Shown here: positions 1 to 8,193 of the stretch, piece after piece
How positions within the stretch are numbered: the first letter of the stretch is position 1
Layout of the letters: each line of letters starts with the position of its first letter
Assembly (NCBI GenBank): GCA_963663285.2
Contig: CAXXNI010000004.1
Span: 1,054,001 to 1,118,000, forward strand
From: CAXXOK01 sp963663285
Lineage (GTDB): Bacteria; Bacillota; Clostridia; Christensenellales; Aristaeellaceae
DNA: 64,000 nucleotides
Reading direction: 5' to 3'
Notes under the pieces: generated by a model
Seen by the model: the letters and a program-made list of their open reading frames with translations, nothing else
The model's database searches: none
What the model was told of the DNA's origin: nothing
Program-made: the position numbers and the translations under genes

Positions 1-616
1 CGATCATATACCGGAACTGTTTCTCCCCGGGTTCGCCGTCGATGCAGATGCCGAATTCGCCGATTTGGTTATCTTCCACTGCTTTCTGATAAACAGGCTC
101 GTCTTCTCCGTTTTTGCAGCGTTTGCAAAAATCAGCCCAGAAAAGCGGTATGGTTTGGTACGAATTCTCCGCGTCGAACTTTCTGCTCATGCCAATAAGC
201 TGTATGGCATCCTCTTTTTGCACAGTATAATCCATTGCATTCCCTCCCTGAATCGTTACATTGACAGTCAGGGGCAGAAACACGGTGATCTTTGTGGCGT
301 CTCCCCGGATTTGCAGGGGGGACACTCCGTGGAACCGGCAAAACGCGCGCGTGAAACTCTCCGGCGTTTGGTAGCCGTAGCGGTACGCCAGATCGATTAC
401 CTTGTCCCTGCCGGTTAGTGCGTCCAGCGCCGCCAGATACAGCCGCCTTCCGCGGATGTATTCGCCTACGGTGTAGCCCGTCATCAGGCTGAACCCACGC
501 TGAAAGTAGAAGGGCGATACATACACGGCGGCCGCCACTTGCTCAATATCGATCTCTTCCAGCAGATGGGCTTCCATATAGGCGATTGCGCGTTTCAGGT
601 TCTCCGTCCATTCCAT
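1..616 (-). CDS. AraC-family transcriptional regulator with GyrI-like effector domain (C-terminus cut by window edge)
   Basis: Read on the minus strand from an ATG at 616 with AGGAGG about 8 bases upstream. The first ~100 residues are an AraC/XylS double helix-turn-helix: the first helix pair lies around IDIEQVAAAVYVSPFYFQR and the second around DLAYRYGYQTPESFTRAF, the typical end of this DNA-binding domain. After a short linker the sequence continues as a GyrI-like small-molecule-binding domain (DYTVQKEDAIQLIG and a later WADFCKRC stretch). This AraC plus GyrI-like order is known from multidrug- and stress-responsive regulators such as the Rob/BmrR type. The effector and targets cannot be read here. 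The reading frame is still open at base 1, so the C-terminus is missing. Confidence 0.9.
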   Translation of the reverse strand, partial: MEWTENLKRAIAYMEAHLLEEIDIEQVAAAVYVSPFYFQRGFSLMTGYTVGEYIRGRRLYLAALDALTGRDKVIDLAYRYGYQTPESFTRAFCRFHGVSPLQIRGDATKITVFLPLTVNVTIQGGNAMDYTVQKEDAIQLIGMSRKFDAENSYQTIPLFWADFCKRCKNGEDEPVYQKAVEDNQIGEFGICIDGEPGEKQFRYMI

Positions 617-1190
617 GTTTCCTGCCTCCTGTTGATAGTGTAACGCGGAAAGGAAAACATTTCCTGACTTTTTGTGCTCTGTGCTGTACGGTTTGATACC
701 ATATATGATGAACGGATCGCCAAAACCTGTCAAGAAGCAAGAAAAATGAGCATTAGGATAGAGCAAGGCTTTAGATGTACCTTTTACCCACTGAAGCAAA
801 AAACAAAAGAAATACTGGCATACCAGCGTAGTTTTGGCATAACCAGCCGTTTTTTGCCCGAAATGAACGGCTTAACGCGTAAGCGCTGCGGAAAAAACCT
901 TGACAAGAACAGGCAGATAGGGGAATATGCTATCGGTAGCACGATACGGCAGAATGTTGGTATCCTCCGCTCCCGGTTTGGCCGGCTGCATATAAAAACA
1001 GTAAGACTTAGAGTGCGGATGGAGAAACGTTCCTTGGCGGCGCGGCGCAAGGAAAAATGCTGAGCGGGACTGCCGCTTGTGGTGAATGCGCAGAATGCGC
1101 AGGATGAGCGCAGCCCCTCCGCGGTGAAACCAGCAAGCCCGTATGGTGTGCACCGGGCATAGAAAAAAAGGATCGGGGCGTGCCGAAACA
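617..1190. other. Gene-poor gap between the AraC gene and the carrier gene
   Basis: No convincing gene is seen here. A 129-codon plus-strand frame (674-1063) encodes a very Arg/Lys-rich protein with no recognisable domain and no good ribosome-binding site, so I leave it out. The stretch probably holds the promoters of the flanking divergent genes. No tRNA-like or riboswitch-like signature was recognised. Confidence 0.5.
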
Positions 1191-2105
1191 ATGTTGATTG
1201 CTCAAAAATTGATGATTTTTCTGGTGTTGATGCTGGTCGGCCTTTTGCTGATGAAAATCCGCCTGCTGGACGAGCCGACCTGCCGCAAGTTATCCTCTTT
1301 GGTAGTAAATGTAGCAAACCCGGCGATGATACTATATTCCGCTATGGTGGAAAACACGATTCCCGGCTCGGAACTGCTCATGACTGCGGCGATTGCCGTT
1401 GGCATGTTTGCCATGCTGCTCGTTATAGGCGCAATTTTGCCGAAATTGCTGAAAACCAAGGGGCAAGACGCGGCTGCCTATTCCCTGATGACGGTTTTTT
1501 CCAACATCGGCTTTATGGGCTTGCCATTGGTTGCCGCCATTTATGGAAGTTCTGCGCTTCTGTATGTTTCCGTGTTCATTATTCCGTTCAATGTATTAAT
1601 TTATACCTATGGCGTTGCTTTAATGCAGCAGCCGGACCCTGTAACAGGCAAATCTTCCTTTTCGATGCGCAAGATCATCAACCCCGGCGTGATTGCCAGC
1701 GTGATTGCGGTTGCGGTGTATCTGCTGCGTATCCGCTTGCCGGAAGTGATTGCCGTACCAACGGAATACTTGAGCAACCTGACGGCTCCGCTGAGCATGA
1801 TGGTGATCGGCGCTTCGCTGGCAGATGTGAAGATTAAAGAGTTTTTTACCGATACCCGGCTGTTGGCTTTTTCGGTCATCAAACTGCTGATCGTGCCGGT
1901 GGTGACCTGCTTTCTTCTAAAACCGCTGGTTGGCGACGGTGTGCTGCTGGGGGTTTGCATCGTAATGACGGGTGCGCCGGTTGCCAGCATGACGGTGATG
2001 ATGGCGCAGCAGTATGGTGGGGAATATACGTTGATCTCCAAAGGTATTGCGTTGACGACGATTCTTTCCGTAGTTACCATTCCGCTGGTGTTTGCGATAC
2101 TGTAA
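1191..2105 (+). CDS. Auxin efflux carrier (AEC) family transporter
   Basis: This is an integral membrane permease of about 304 residues, the usual AEC length. It has roughly ten hydrophobic segments, starting with the helix at LMIFLVLMLVGLLLMKI. The family pattern includes NPAMILYSAMVE in the first half, FSNIGFMGLPL in the middle, and SLADVKI with TGAPVASMTVMMA in the C-terminal half. AEC members export or import small organic acids such as malate or auxin-like molecules; the substrate is not predictable here. The frame is open from 1143, but the segment before the ATG at 1191 does not look like AEC sequence, and neither start has a strong Shine-Dalgarno. It stands alone, with a strong terminator 35 bases downstream. 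Confidence 0.88.
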   Translation: MLIAQKLMIFLVLMLVGLLLMKIRLLDEPTCRKLSSLVVNVANPAMILYSAMVENTIPGSELLMTAAIAVGMFAMLLVIGAILPKLLKTKGQDAAAYSLMTVFSNIGFMGLPLVAAIYGSSALLYVSVFIIPFNVLIYTYGVALMQQPDPVTGKSSFSMRKIINPGVIASVIAVAVYLLRIRLPEVIAVPTEYLSNLTAPLSMMVIGASLADVKIKEFFTDTRLLAFSVIKLLIVPVVTCFLLKPLVGDGVLLGVCIVMTGAPVASMTVMMAQQYGGEYTLISKGIALTTILSVVTIPLVFAIL

Positions 2106-2139
2106 ACAGGACGATAAAGAAAAAACGACGCTAACCGTA

Positions 2140-2191
2140 CACAAAAACAACAGCGCTGAAGCCCTACGCTTCCTGCGCTGTTGTTTTTGTG
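2140..2191. terminator. Perfect 17-bp hairpin, likely bidirectional terminator
   Basis: Positions 2140-2156 and 2175-2191 are perfect reverse complements around an 18-base loop. The arms carry an A-rich run on the left and a T-rich run on the right, so the hairpin can act as an intrinsic terminator from either side. It lies between the convergent carrier gene and the SDR operon. Confidence 0.85.
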
Positions 2192-2294
2192 CGAAAGGAT
2201 TTTTACTTGCATCGGGAATATACGGCGTGAAAACATGGATGGTAAAGGGGAGCTTCCACAGGCAGCCGCCTGCGTAAGTGACGGGGAAAGTGCC

Positions 2295-3818
2295 TTATAC
2301 GTCCAATTCGGAGATGCTTTTCGGGTAGGTGTGTTCTGGTTCGTCTTTGCTGTGCAGAGTATTCCATACCTGCGCAAAGAAGGGGTCTACCTTAGCGCGC
2401 GCGGCATAGTTCCAGCTTTCACGCTCGCACACAGGGCACCAGTGGCCGCCTTCCAGCACCAGGCGTGGGCTGGCTTCAAACGTGTGGCCGAATGCGCACT
2501 GAAATTTCAGCTTGCCTCTCCAGTCCCCCATGGTCATTGCAGCGTTCAGGCATTTGCCGCCGCGGAAGGTTGCCGCCTTTTGCATATCCTGCAGCGTCAG
2601 CCCGCTTTCAGGCTTGCTTTCGTCATAGCCGTGATCCAGCGTAACGACCCGGTCCCAATCGGTAAAAGGCGTAAAATCGTTGATATTCTCCGGGATTGCA
2701 TCGTAGTTTTTCCGGCTGCCCCAATAGGCGTCGATCTCTTCTGCCATGTTGTTTTCAATGATACGCAGTGTGCCGTGCTCGCTGCGGGCCAGTTTGCGAA
2801 AAGAGTTTTTTATAAGATGCCCCATCAGGCGCTGGCCGCCCGGCAGTTTGCAAAGCACCCGCGCAAGGACAGCTGTTACACCGAGGGTTTTGATGTATTC
2901 GCCGTAAAAATACTGCATGGAGTCGTGGCGGAAATGCAAGGTTTTTTCCAGTTTGTCCGAATCCAGATAATACTGCCCGTGGAAGTTGCGTGTGGCGTAC
3001 CACTTCGGCTCGATAATATGGCAAAAATCCGTGAAGCCCAGCTTGCCGAACATTTCCTGATACATGGTGTAGGTGTTCACCCGGCAGGTTTGTCCGCCGC
3101 CGATGTTGTAAATATGCCCCCAGAATGACGCCGGGAGTTCACCGGAAGCATCCATACAGGCTAAATTGCGCAGCAGCACACCCGAATCCCGGTCGGATAC
3201 ATATTCCAGCACGTTATCCAACCCGTTGTGGAACATAATGGGGTCTTTGATCTTGCTCATGGCCGGGCCGATGATACCGGTTTGCCGCAGACTGACCCAG
3301 TATGTAAGCCCGGATTCAATCAGCAGCCGTTCGGCGGCGATTTTGGATACGGCATAATAATCGTATACGCTTGGCTTAATAGGATCACCGACGCGCCCCC
3401 AGTGAATCGGCGGCATACGGTCGCCGGTTTCGGCAACGGTGCCGATGGATACCAGCTTCACCTCGTCCATGCGCCCCTGTTCGCGGATGGCGCGAAGCAG
3501 GTTTTGCATGCCGCCGTAGTTTACCTTCATCGCCAGCTTGGGGTGGTAATCAGCCACAGGGGAAACCAGCGCTGCAACGTGTAAAATCAAATCTGCCTGC
3601 TGAACGCAAGCGGAAACGTCTTCATAGTTGGTGATGTCGCCCCAGATAACGGTAAGTCCCGGAATGTCCGTATGATTCTTTATTTTATCGCGGTCTGCCG
3701 GTGTATCTTGTACTAACAGAGTGAGCGAAAGGGTATCCAGCTCCTTGCGCAACTCGGTAAGCCCGGCAAACCCCATCCCTCCGGTCGCGCCTGTCAGCAG
3801 GACGCGTTGTTTACCCAT
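2295..3818 (-). CDS. NAD-dependent epimerase/dehydratase-like extended SDR with C-terminal zinc-ribbon-like domain
   Basis: This 507-residue protein begins with a Rossmann dinucleotide-binding motif (TGATGGMG, residues 9-16). It has a Tyr155-x3-Lys159 catalytic pair in YYAVSK, typical of extended SDRs such as nucleotide-sugar epimerases and ketoreductases. The SDR core ends near residue 330. A C-terminal extension then carries Cys441, His445, Cys461 and Cys464 in a GHTFEASP...CPVC pattern, which resembles the small zinc-ribbon repeats found next to nuclease-type domains. It is much longer than an ordinary SDR (about 300-350 residues). It is the second gene of a minus-strand operon: its ATG lies 2 bases after the stop of the upstream SDR, and its AAAGGAG lies inside that gene's last codons. 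The substrate is unknown. Confidence 0.85.
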   Translation of the reverse strand: MGKQRVLLTGATGGMGFAGLTELRKELDTLSLTLLVQDTPADRDKIKNHTDIPGLTVIWGDITNYEDVSACVQQADLILHVAALVSPVADYHPKLAMKVNYGGMQNLLRAIREQGRMDEVKLVSIGTVAETGDRMPPIHWGRVGDPIKPSVYDYYAVSKIAAERLLIESGLTYWVSLRQTGIIGPAMSKIKDPIMFHNGLDNVLEYVSDRDSGVLLRNLACMDASGELPASFWGHIYNIGGGQTCRVNTYTMYQEMFGKLGFTDFCHIIEPKWYATRNFHGQYYLDSDKLEKTLHFRHDSMQYFYGEYIKTLGVTAVLARVLCKLPGGQRLMGHLIKNSFRKLARSEHGTLRIIENNMAEEIDAYWGSRKNYDAIPENINDFTPFTDWDRVVTLDHGYDESKPESGLTLQDMQKAATFRGGKCLNAAMTMGDWRGKLKFQCAFGHTFEASPRLVLEGGHWCPVCERESWNYAARAKVDPFFAQVWNTLHSKDEPEHTYPKSISELDV

Positions 3819-3820
3819 GG

Positions 3821-4834
3821 TTATTCTCCTTTCATCGGAATGGATGCCACATTACGGTCCAAAATATCCAGACACAGCTGTATGGAATCGCCAATCGCAT
3901 GGTCGATATCGTCTGCCTTTACACCGAGGGGATCACTGCCTAGAAATTTATCTATATACAGGCGGGAACATTGCAAAGGAGTGAGTCTGGCTACATTCAA
4001 CCCGCTGTCGATGCCTTTGGCGGTTTGCTGTTTCATAATTATGCGGCTGTACAGGCCAAACATCCAATTGGGAATGGTGATGATCTTCCTGTGCGGTATG
4101 CCCATATACTTATGTACAATCGCCAGCAGCTCTTTCCAGGTCATGTTGTAATAGCCGATAGGGTAGCAGCGCCCGCCCCGGTTGCGTTCCACCGCGCCTG
4201 CAACGGCTTGCCCGACTTGCTTAACGGTTACCATGGCAGTGCCGCCGCGCGGGTAGAACGTTGCGCTTTTCATGGAGCGGATGATCTCCACAATGAAGAG
4301 CCACACGGGTTTGCGACCCGGTTGTGCGCCGAAAATATAGGGCAGTTCCAGCACTGCTACATCAAAGTTCTCGTCCGCTGCGGCCATGGCGACCGCTTCC
4401 TGATCGATCCGGCTGCGAATGTAGGGATGCCATTGAGTCAGCTTCTCTTTTGGCATGACTTTATGGAAATAGGAGAAGTATGAACCCAGAATCACCGCGT
4501 GCTTTACGCCGCTTGCCTTTGCCAGACGCAGTAAACGCCGGACGGGGTCTATATTGTATTTTTGATACAGGCTGTATATCGGTGCGGGGCCTTCCACTCG
4601 TTCGTCCACCCCGGCGGCGAACACAAAAGCATCGCAGCCTGTAAAAGCCTTGGCGAAAGCCTCATCGGACATTTCCAGATGGTTGCCAAACGAAATTTCC
4701 ATCTCTTGGGGCAACTGCGCACCCGGCGGCAGCGGCGGAAGCGCCATGGAACGCACGCTGTGCCCTCGGGCGATCAGCTCTTTGGCGGCCTCACTGCCAA
4801 GCAGGCCTGTTCCGCCGATAATGAATATCTTCAT
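3821..4834 (-). CDS. NAD(P)-binding SDR-family protein (atypical SDR)
   Basis: This 337-residue protein is the first gene of the SDR operon, with ATG at 4834 and AAAGGAGG 8 bases upstream. It opens with IGGTGLLGS, a GxxGxxG nucleotide-binding loop. The region that usually holds Tyr-x3-Lys reads Tyr138-IRS-Arg142, so the catalytic lysine appears to be replaced by arginine; this puts it with atypical SDRs that may bind a nucleotide without standard chemistry. The C-terminal half is a substrate-binding region with a conserved-looking YPIGYYNMTW segment. Its close coupling to the second SDR suggests the two act on the same substrate. The operon diverges from a TetR gene, which probably controls it. 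Confidence 0.85.
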   Translation of the reverse strand: MKIFIIGGTGLLGSEAAKELIARGHSVRSMALPPLPPGAQLPQEMEISFGNHLEMSDEAFAKAFTGCDAFVFAAGVDERVEGPAPIYSLYQKYNIDPVRRLLRLAKASGVKHAVILGSYFSYFHKVMPKEKLTQWHPYIRSRIDQEAVAMAAADENFDVAVLELPYIFGAQPGRKPVWLFIVEIIRSMKSATFYPRGGTAMVTVKQVGQAVAGAVERNRGGRCYPIGYYNMTWKELLAIVHKYMGIPHRKIITIPNWMFGLYSRIIMKQQTAKGIDSGLNVARLTPLQCSRLYIDKFLGSDPLGVKADDIDHAIGDSIQLCLDILDRNVASIPMKGE

Positions 4835-4864
4835 TCGCTATCGCCTCCTTTCGGGTGAGGTCTG

Positions 4865-4918
4865 TTGACGAATCCCCCCGTCACCTTTATAATATAGACA
4901 TAGTGTTGTTTTCACAAC
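4865..4918. promoter_or_regulatory. Overlapping divergent promoters with a TetR-type operator candidate
   Basis: On the plus strand TTGACG (4865-4870) and TATAAT (4888-4893) are separated by exactly 17 bases, a strong sigma-A promoter aimed at the TetR gene. On the minus strand TTGTGA (4917-4912) and TATTAT (4894-4889), also 17 bases apart, can serve the SDR operon. The inverted repeat GTTGT-TTTC-ACAAC (4905-4918) lies just past the plus-strand -10 and overlaps the minus-strand -35. A dimeric repressor bound there could block both promoters. Spacing and symmetry are seen directly; repression by the neighbouring TetR protein is inferred. Confidence 0.65.
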
Positions 4919-5025
4919 CACCAGATGTTTTTATGATGGCGTGTGCCGAACACTTCCGCCAGAGATGTCGGACAGCCGTCAAAATACCTGTTAATAAAGC
5001 AGAATACAACAGGGAGGAATTGAAC

Positions 5026-5616
5026 ATGGCAGATAAGGAAAACCAACGCGTACGGCTGACCAAGCAACTGCTGAAAGCCAGTTTGATGGAACTGATGAAG
5101 GAAAAGACAATCGGCAAAATCCATGTGAAGGAAATTTGCGAAAACGCGGAAATCAACCGTTCTACCTTTTACGTGTATTATCCCGATCCATACGCACTGC
5201 TGGATGAGATACAAAACGAACTGGTGGCGCATGTGCGCGAGCATCTGGATAAAATCGATTCCGCCTCCGGAAACGAAAACTATCTGGAAGCGCTGATGGA
5301 GTATATACGCGATCATGCGGATATTTTCCGCACGCTGTTATGCCGGCAGGAAAATATCCTTTTCCAGTCGAGCTTTGTGGAAGCATCGCTTTCCAACCTG
5401 CGTAAAAGTGTACCGCTCAAAGAATCGGAAACGGTGAACGAATACATTTACGCGTACCTTATTACGGGATGCCTGAGCATGGTCAAACGGTGGATCGAGG
5501 CGGATTTTGACATGTCCTGTCCGGAAATGGCCGGTTTGCTGTTTACCCTTTCGGATAGCGCGATTGTGCCGTTTGCGAAAACTGCATCCGGGGAGTCCGG
5601 CGGCAGAGGAGAATAA
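5026..5616 (+). CDS. TetR/AcrR-family transcriptional regulator
   Basis: The start is the ATG at 5026, preceded by AGGGAGG 8 bases upstream; the frame is open further upstream but through the promoter. Of 196 residues, the N-terminal helix-turn-helix lies around residues 31-52 (IHVKEICENAEINRSTFYVYY), the classic TetR pattern. The C-terminal domain resembles the TetR-like ligand-binding regions common in Clostridia. It is divergent from the two-SDR operon and separated by an inverted repeat that overlaps both promoters, so it is probably the local repressor and autoregulated. It ends 2 bases before a LysR gene, so the two regulators are likely co-transcribed. Confidence 0.9.
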   Translation: MADKENQRVRLTKQLLKASLMELMKEKTIGKIHVKEICENAEINRSTFYVYYPDPYALLDEIQNELVAHVREHLDKIDSASGNENYLEALMEYIRDHADIFRTLLCRQENILFQSSFVEASLSNLRKSVPLKESETVNEYIYAYLITGCLSMVKRWIEADFDMSCPEMAGLLFTLSDSAIVPFAKTASGESGGRGE

Positions 5617-5618
5617 CC

Positions 5619-6575
5619 ATGACGCTTCAGCAATTAAAATACCTGATTGAAATTGTGCGCTGCGGGTCGATCAATCAGGCGGCGAAACAGCTGTACATTA
5701 CCCAGCCAAGCCTTTCCAGCGCGATGAAGGAGCTGGAGACGGAGATGGGACTGGAGCTGTTTGTACGCACACCCCGCGGCATCACCCTTTCGGCGGATGG
5801 GGTGGAATTTCTCAGCTACGCGCGGCAGGTGGTAGAACAGGCCGATTTACTGGAACAGCGTTACCGCAACAAGCCGCCCGCGCGGCAGCTGTGCTCCGTT
5901 TCCACACAGCATTATGCGTTTGCTGTGAATGCACTGGTGAATCTGATTCGTGCCACGGACGCAGAGGAATACGAAATTACGCTGCGGGAAACGCGCACCT
6001 ATGAAATTATTCAGGATGTGAAGGCACTGCGCAGCGAAATCGGGATTCTGTTTATGAACAGCTTTAACCAAAAGGTGATCCGCAAGCTGCTTAGGGAAAG
6101 CCATTTGGATTTTCACCCCCTGTTTACGGCTAAACCCCATATTTTCATCAGCACCCAAAACCCGTTGGCGGGGCGCACAGCCGTAACGCTGGAGGAGTTG
6201 GCGCCTTACCCGTATTTATCCTTTGAACAGGGCGAGTACAACAGCTTCTATTTTTCCGAGGAGATTCTAAGTACGGTTTCCCGCCCCAAAAGCATCCATG
6301 TCAGCGACCGGGCAACGCTGTTTAACCTGTTGATCGGCCTGAACGGGTATACCATTTCCACCGGGCTGGTTAGCGCGGACCTGAACGGGGAAAACATTAC
6401 CGCGATCCCCCTGCTGGTGGAGGACGATATGCAAATCGGCTGGGTGGGCAACCATCAAACTCGGTTGAGCCAGACGGCGGTTGCGTACCTGCGGGAGCTG
6501 AAGGCGGTGATCGGAACCTACGGATTGCCGGTTCCGGCGGATGATGATATAGGAAAAATCGATAACGAACTATAA
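5619..6575 (+). CDS. LysR-family transcriptional regulator
   Basis: This 318-residue protein has full LysR length. The N-terminal winged helix-turn-helix is clear (MTLQQLKYLIEIVRCGSINQAAKQL, then TQPSLSSAMKELE). A periplasmic-binding-protein-like effector domain follows from about residue 90. The ATG at 5619 has AGGAG upstream. It follows the TetR gene by 2 bases and sits 74 bases before a MetE-like methyltransferase. LysR proteins of the MetR/MtaR/CysB groups often control sulfur amino-acid genes, so control of that downstream gene is a reasonable inference. An AACT-N6-AGTT inverted repeat (6568-6581) at the stop codon could be a LysR box. Confidence 0.92.
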   Translation: MTLQQLKYLIEIVRCGSINQAAKQLYITQPSLSSAMKELETEMGLELFVRTPRGITLSADGVEFLSYARQVVEQADLLEQRYRNKPPARQLCSVSTQHYAFAVNALVNLIRATDAEEYEITLRETRTYEIIQDVKALRSEIGILFMNSFNQKVIRKLLRESHLDFHPLFTAKPHIFISTQNPLAGRTAVTLEELAPYPYLSFEQGEYNSFYFSEEILSTVSRPKSIHVSDRATLFNLLIGLNGYTISTGLVSADLNGENITAIPLLVEDDMQIGWVGNHQTRLSQTAVAYLRELKAVIGTYGLPVPADDDIGKIDNEL

Positions 6576-6649
6576 AAAGTTGGAGTTACCCTATAACAAG
6601 CCAACCATGGTAAGCTGATCCCAATCCAAATTGGAAAGGGGCATGAACC

Positions 6650-7783
6650 ATGAGTGGTATTGATAACGCTAAGAGTGCAGTGCCGTTTCGCTGCGATGTG
6701 GTCGGCAGTTACCTGCGGCCGCAGGCGCTGAAAACCGCACGCGGGCAGCATGCGGCGGGAGAGCTGACGGATGCACAGCTGGCGGAGGTTGAGGACTGGG
6801 AAATTCGCAAGCTGGTGGAAAAACAAAAGAAGGCGGGGCTGCAAGCCGTAACAGACGGTGAGTTTCGCCGCAGCTATTGGCATTTGGACTTCTTTTGGGG
6901 ATTTGAAGGCATAGCGCATGTAACCATGAAACACGGATACCTTTTCCACGGGGAAGAAACGCGTGCGGATTCAGCGCGGCTATGCGGTAAAATCCGGTTT
7001 ACCGATGCGCATCCGTTCCTTGCGCATTACCGGTTCCTCAAAGCGATTGCCGGAGACGATGTGCTGGCGCGCCAGACCATTCCCGCTCCGGCCCAACTGC
7101 TGGTGGAGCTGCTTCGGGACGAGAACGCGGAAACCGTGGATGCGATCTATCCGGACCGGGAAGAACTATACCGCGATATTTCGGCGGCGTACCATCAGGC
7201 GATTCTGGCGTTTTACGCGCTGGGATGCCGCAACATTCAGCTGGACGACTGCACATGGGGTATGATGTGCGACCCGGGCTTTATCGGCTTTCTGGATGCG
7301 CAGAGTACGCAGGCCGAAACGGTGCAGGCTTTATATGGCAGGCTGAACAACGACGCTATTGCCGGGCTTCCGGGGGATTTGGCCGTCACCACGCATGTGT
7401 GCCGCGGTAATTACCACTCCACATGGGCGGCTTCCGGCGGGTATGAGCCGGTGGCGGATACACTGTTTGGGCAGGAAAATGTGCAGGCGTACTATTTGGA
7501 GTTTGATACGGAACGTGCGGGCGGCTTTGCACCGCTTTCGGCGGTGAGCGGCGATAAAAAAGTGGTGCTGGGTCTGCTTTCTTCCAAAACGGGAGAACTG
7601 GAGGATAAGGCGCAGATTATCGCGCGCATCCGGGAGGCGGAAAAAGTTGTGCCGCTGGAAAGGCTGTGCTTAAGCCCGCAGTGCGGCTTTGCCTCTACGG
7701 AAGAGGGCAACATCCTCACCGAGGAACAGCAATGGGAGAAAATCCGCCTGATACAGGAAATTGCGCGGGAGGTATGGGCGTAA
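6650..7783 (+). CDS. Cobalamin-independent methionine synthase family protein (MetE C-terminal-like, YxjG/YxjH type)
   Basis: This 377-residue protein matches the catalytic C-terminal half of MetE and lacks the N-terminal half. Likely zinc ligands are His249 and Cys251 in THVCRGN and Cys345 in PQCGF; in MetE these activate the homocysteine thiol. The N-terminal CDVVGSYLRP and the central TDGEFRR motifs are typical of the YxjG/YxjH subgroup, whose methyl donor is not firmly established. The ATG at 6650 has AAAGGGG 8 bases upstream. A LysR gene lies directly upstream, and a strong terminator follows. No SAM riboswitch or S-box was seen in the short leader. Confidence 0.88.
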   Translation: MSGIDNAKSAVPFRCDVVGSYLRPQALKTARGQHAAGELTDAQLAEVEDWEIRKLVEKQKKAGLQAVTDGEFRRSYWHLDFFWGFEGIAHVTMKHGYLFHGEETRADSARLCGKIRFTDAHPFLAHYRFLKAIAGDDVLARQTIPAPAQLLVELLRDENAETVDAIYPDREELYRDISAAYHQAILAFYALGCRNIQLDDCTWGMMCDPGFIGFLDAQSTQAETVQALYGRLNNDAIAGLPGDLAVTTHVCRGNYHSTWAASGGYEPVADTLFGQENVQAYYLEFDTERAGGFAPLSAVSGDKKVVLGLLSSKTGELEDKAQIIARIREAEKVVPLERLCLSPQCGFASTEEGNILTEEQQWEKIRLIQEIAREVWA

Positions 7784-7847
7784 GCGACTTATTACGATGC
7801 TGTTATCAGCGCTATTACAATAGAAGAAACTACGGGGCGCTGCCCCG

Positions 7848-7884
7848 GCAAAACGCAAACGAACCGGCTTCGTTTGCGTTTTGC
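7848..7884 (+). terminator. Perfect 16-bp hairpin terminator
   Basis: Positions 7848-7863 and 7869-7884 are perfect reverse complements around a 5-base loop. The outer arms carry an A-rich run and a T-rich run. It closes the MetE-like transcription unit. Confidence 0.8.
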
Positions 7885-8193
7885 TGTGCAAGGGCGTATG
7901 GAGTGCAAGGCGCTTAGTTATACTCACTTTTGCTTCTTTGGATACAATGCTGTTTCCTTATAGTTTGCAAAATGAATGCTATCTACATCACCAAGATACA
8001 GATTTACCGAAAATTTACAGATAAGCTAAGATGGAGTGCATAACGGGGCGTGCCTCATGCCCTGTGTATAAAGCGTGGCAGCGGCGCTGAAGCGTGTGCA
8101 ATCTCCCGTGGTTTCCCAATGCGCAAACGCTTGAAAGAAAAAGCGTGATGCGGTATACTGTGTTCACTTGCATTCACGCTGGGAGGTACAGGG
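7885..8193. other. Non-coding leader and spacer upstream of fhs
   Basis: About 300 bases without a gene separate the terminator from fhs. The left part is AT-rich with no clear feature. The right part holds a short GGGCGTG/CATGCCC hairpin near 8045-8061 and the fhs promoter. I looked for a tetrahydrofolate riboswitch and did not recognise one. Confidence 0.5.
8131..8159 (+). promoter_or_regulatory. Sigma-A promoter of fhs
   Basis: TTGAAA (8131-8136) and TATACT (8154-8159) are 17 bases apart, 34 bases before the fhs start. The match is good at both boxes. Confidence 0.7.

Noticed and set aside
674..1063. 129-codon plus-strand frame in the first intergenic gap
   Set aside because: It is very Arg/Lys-rich, with no domain and no proper start signal; probably chance.
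7885..8193. Tetrahydrofolate riboswitch upstream of fhs
   Set aside because: The conserved GGAGAGUAG/GAUGC-type core was looked for and not found.
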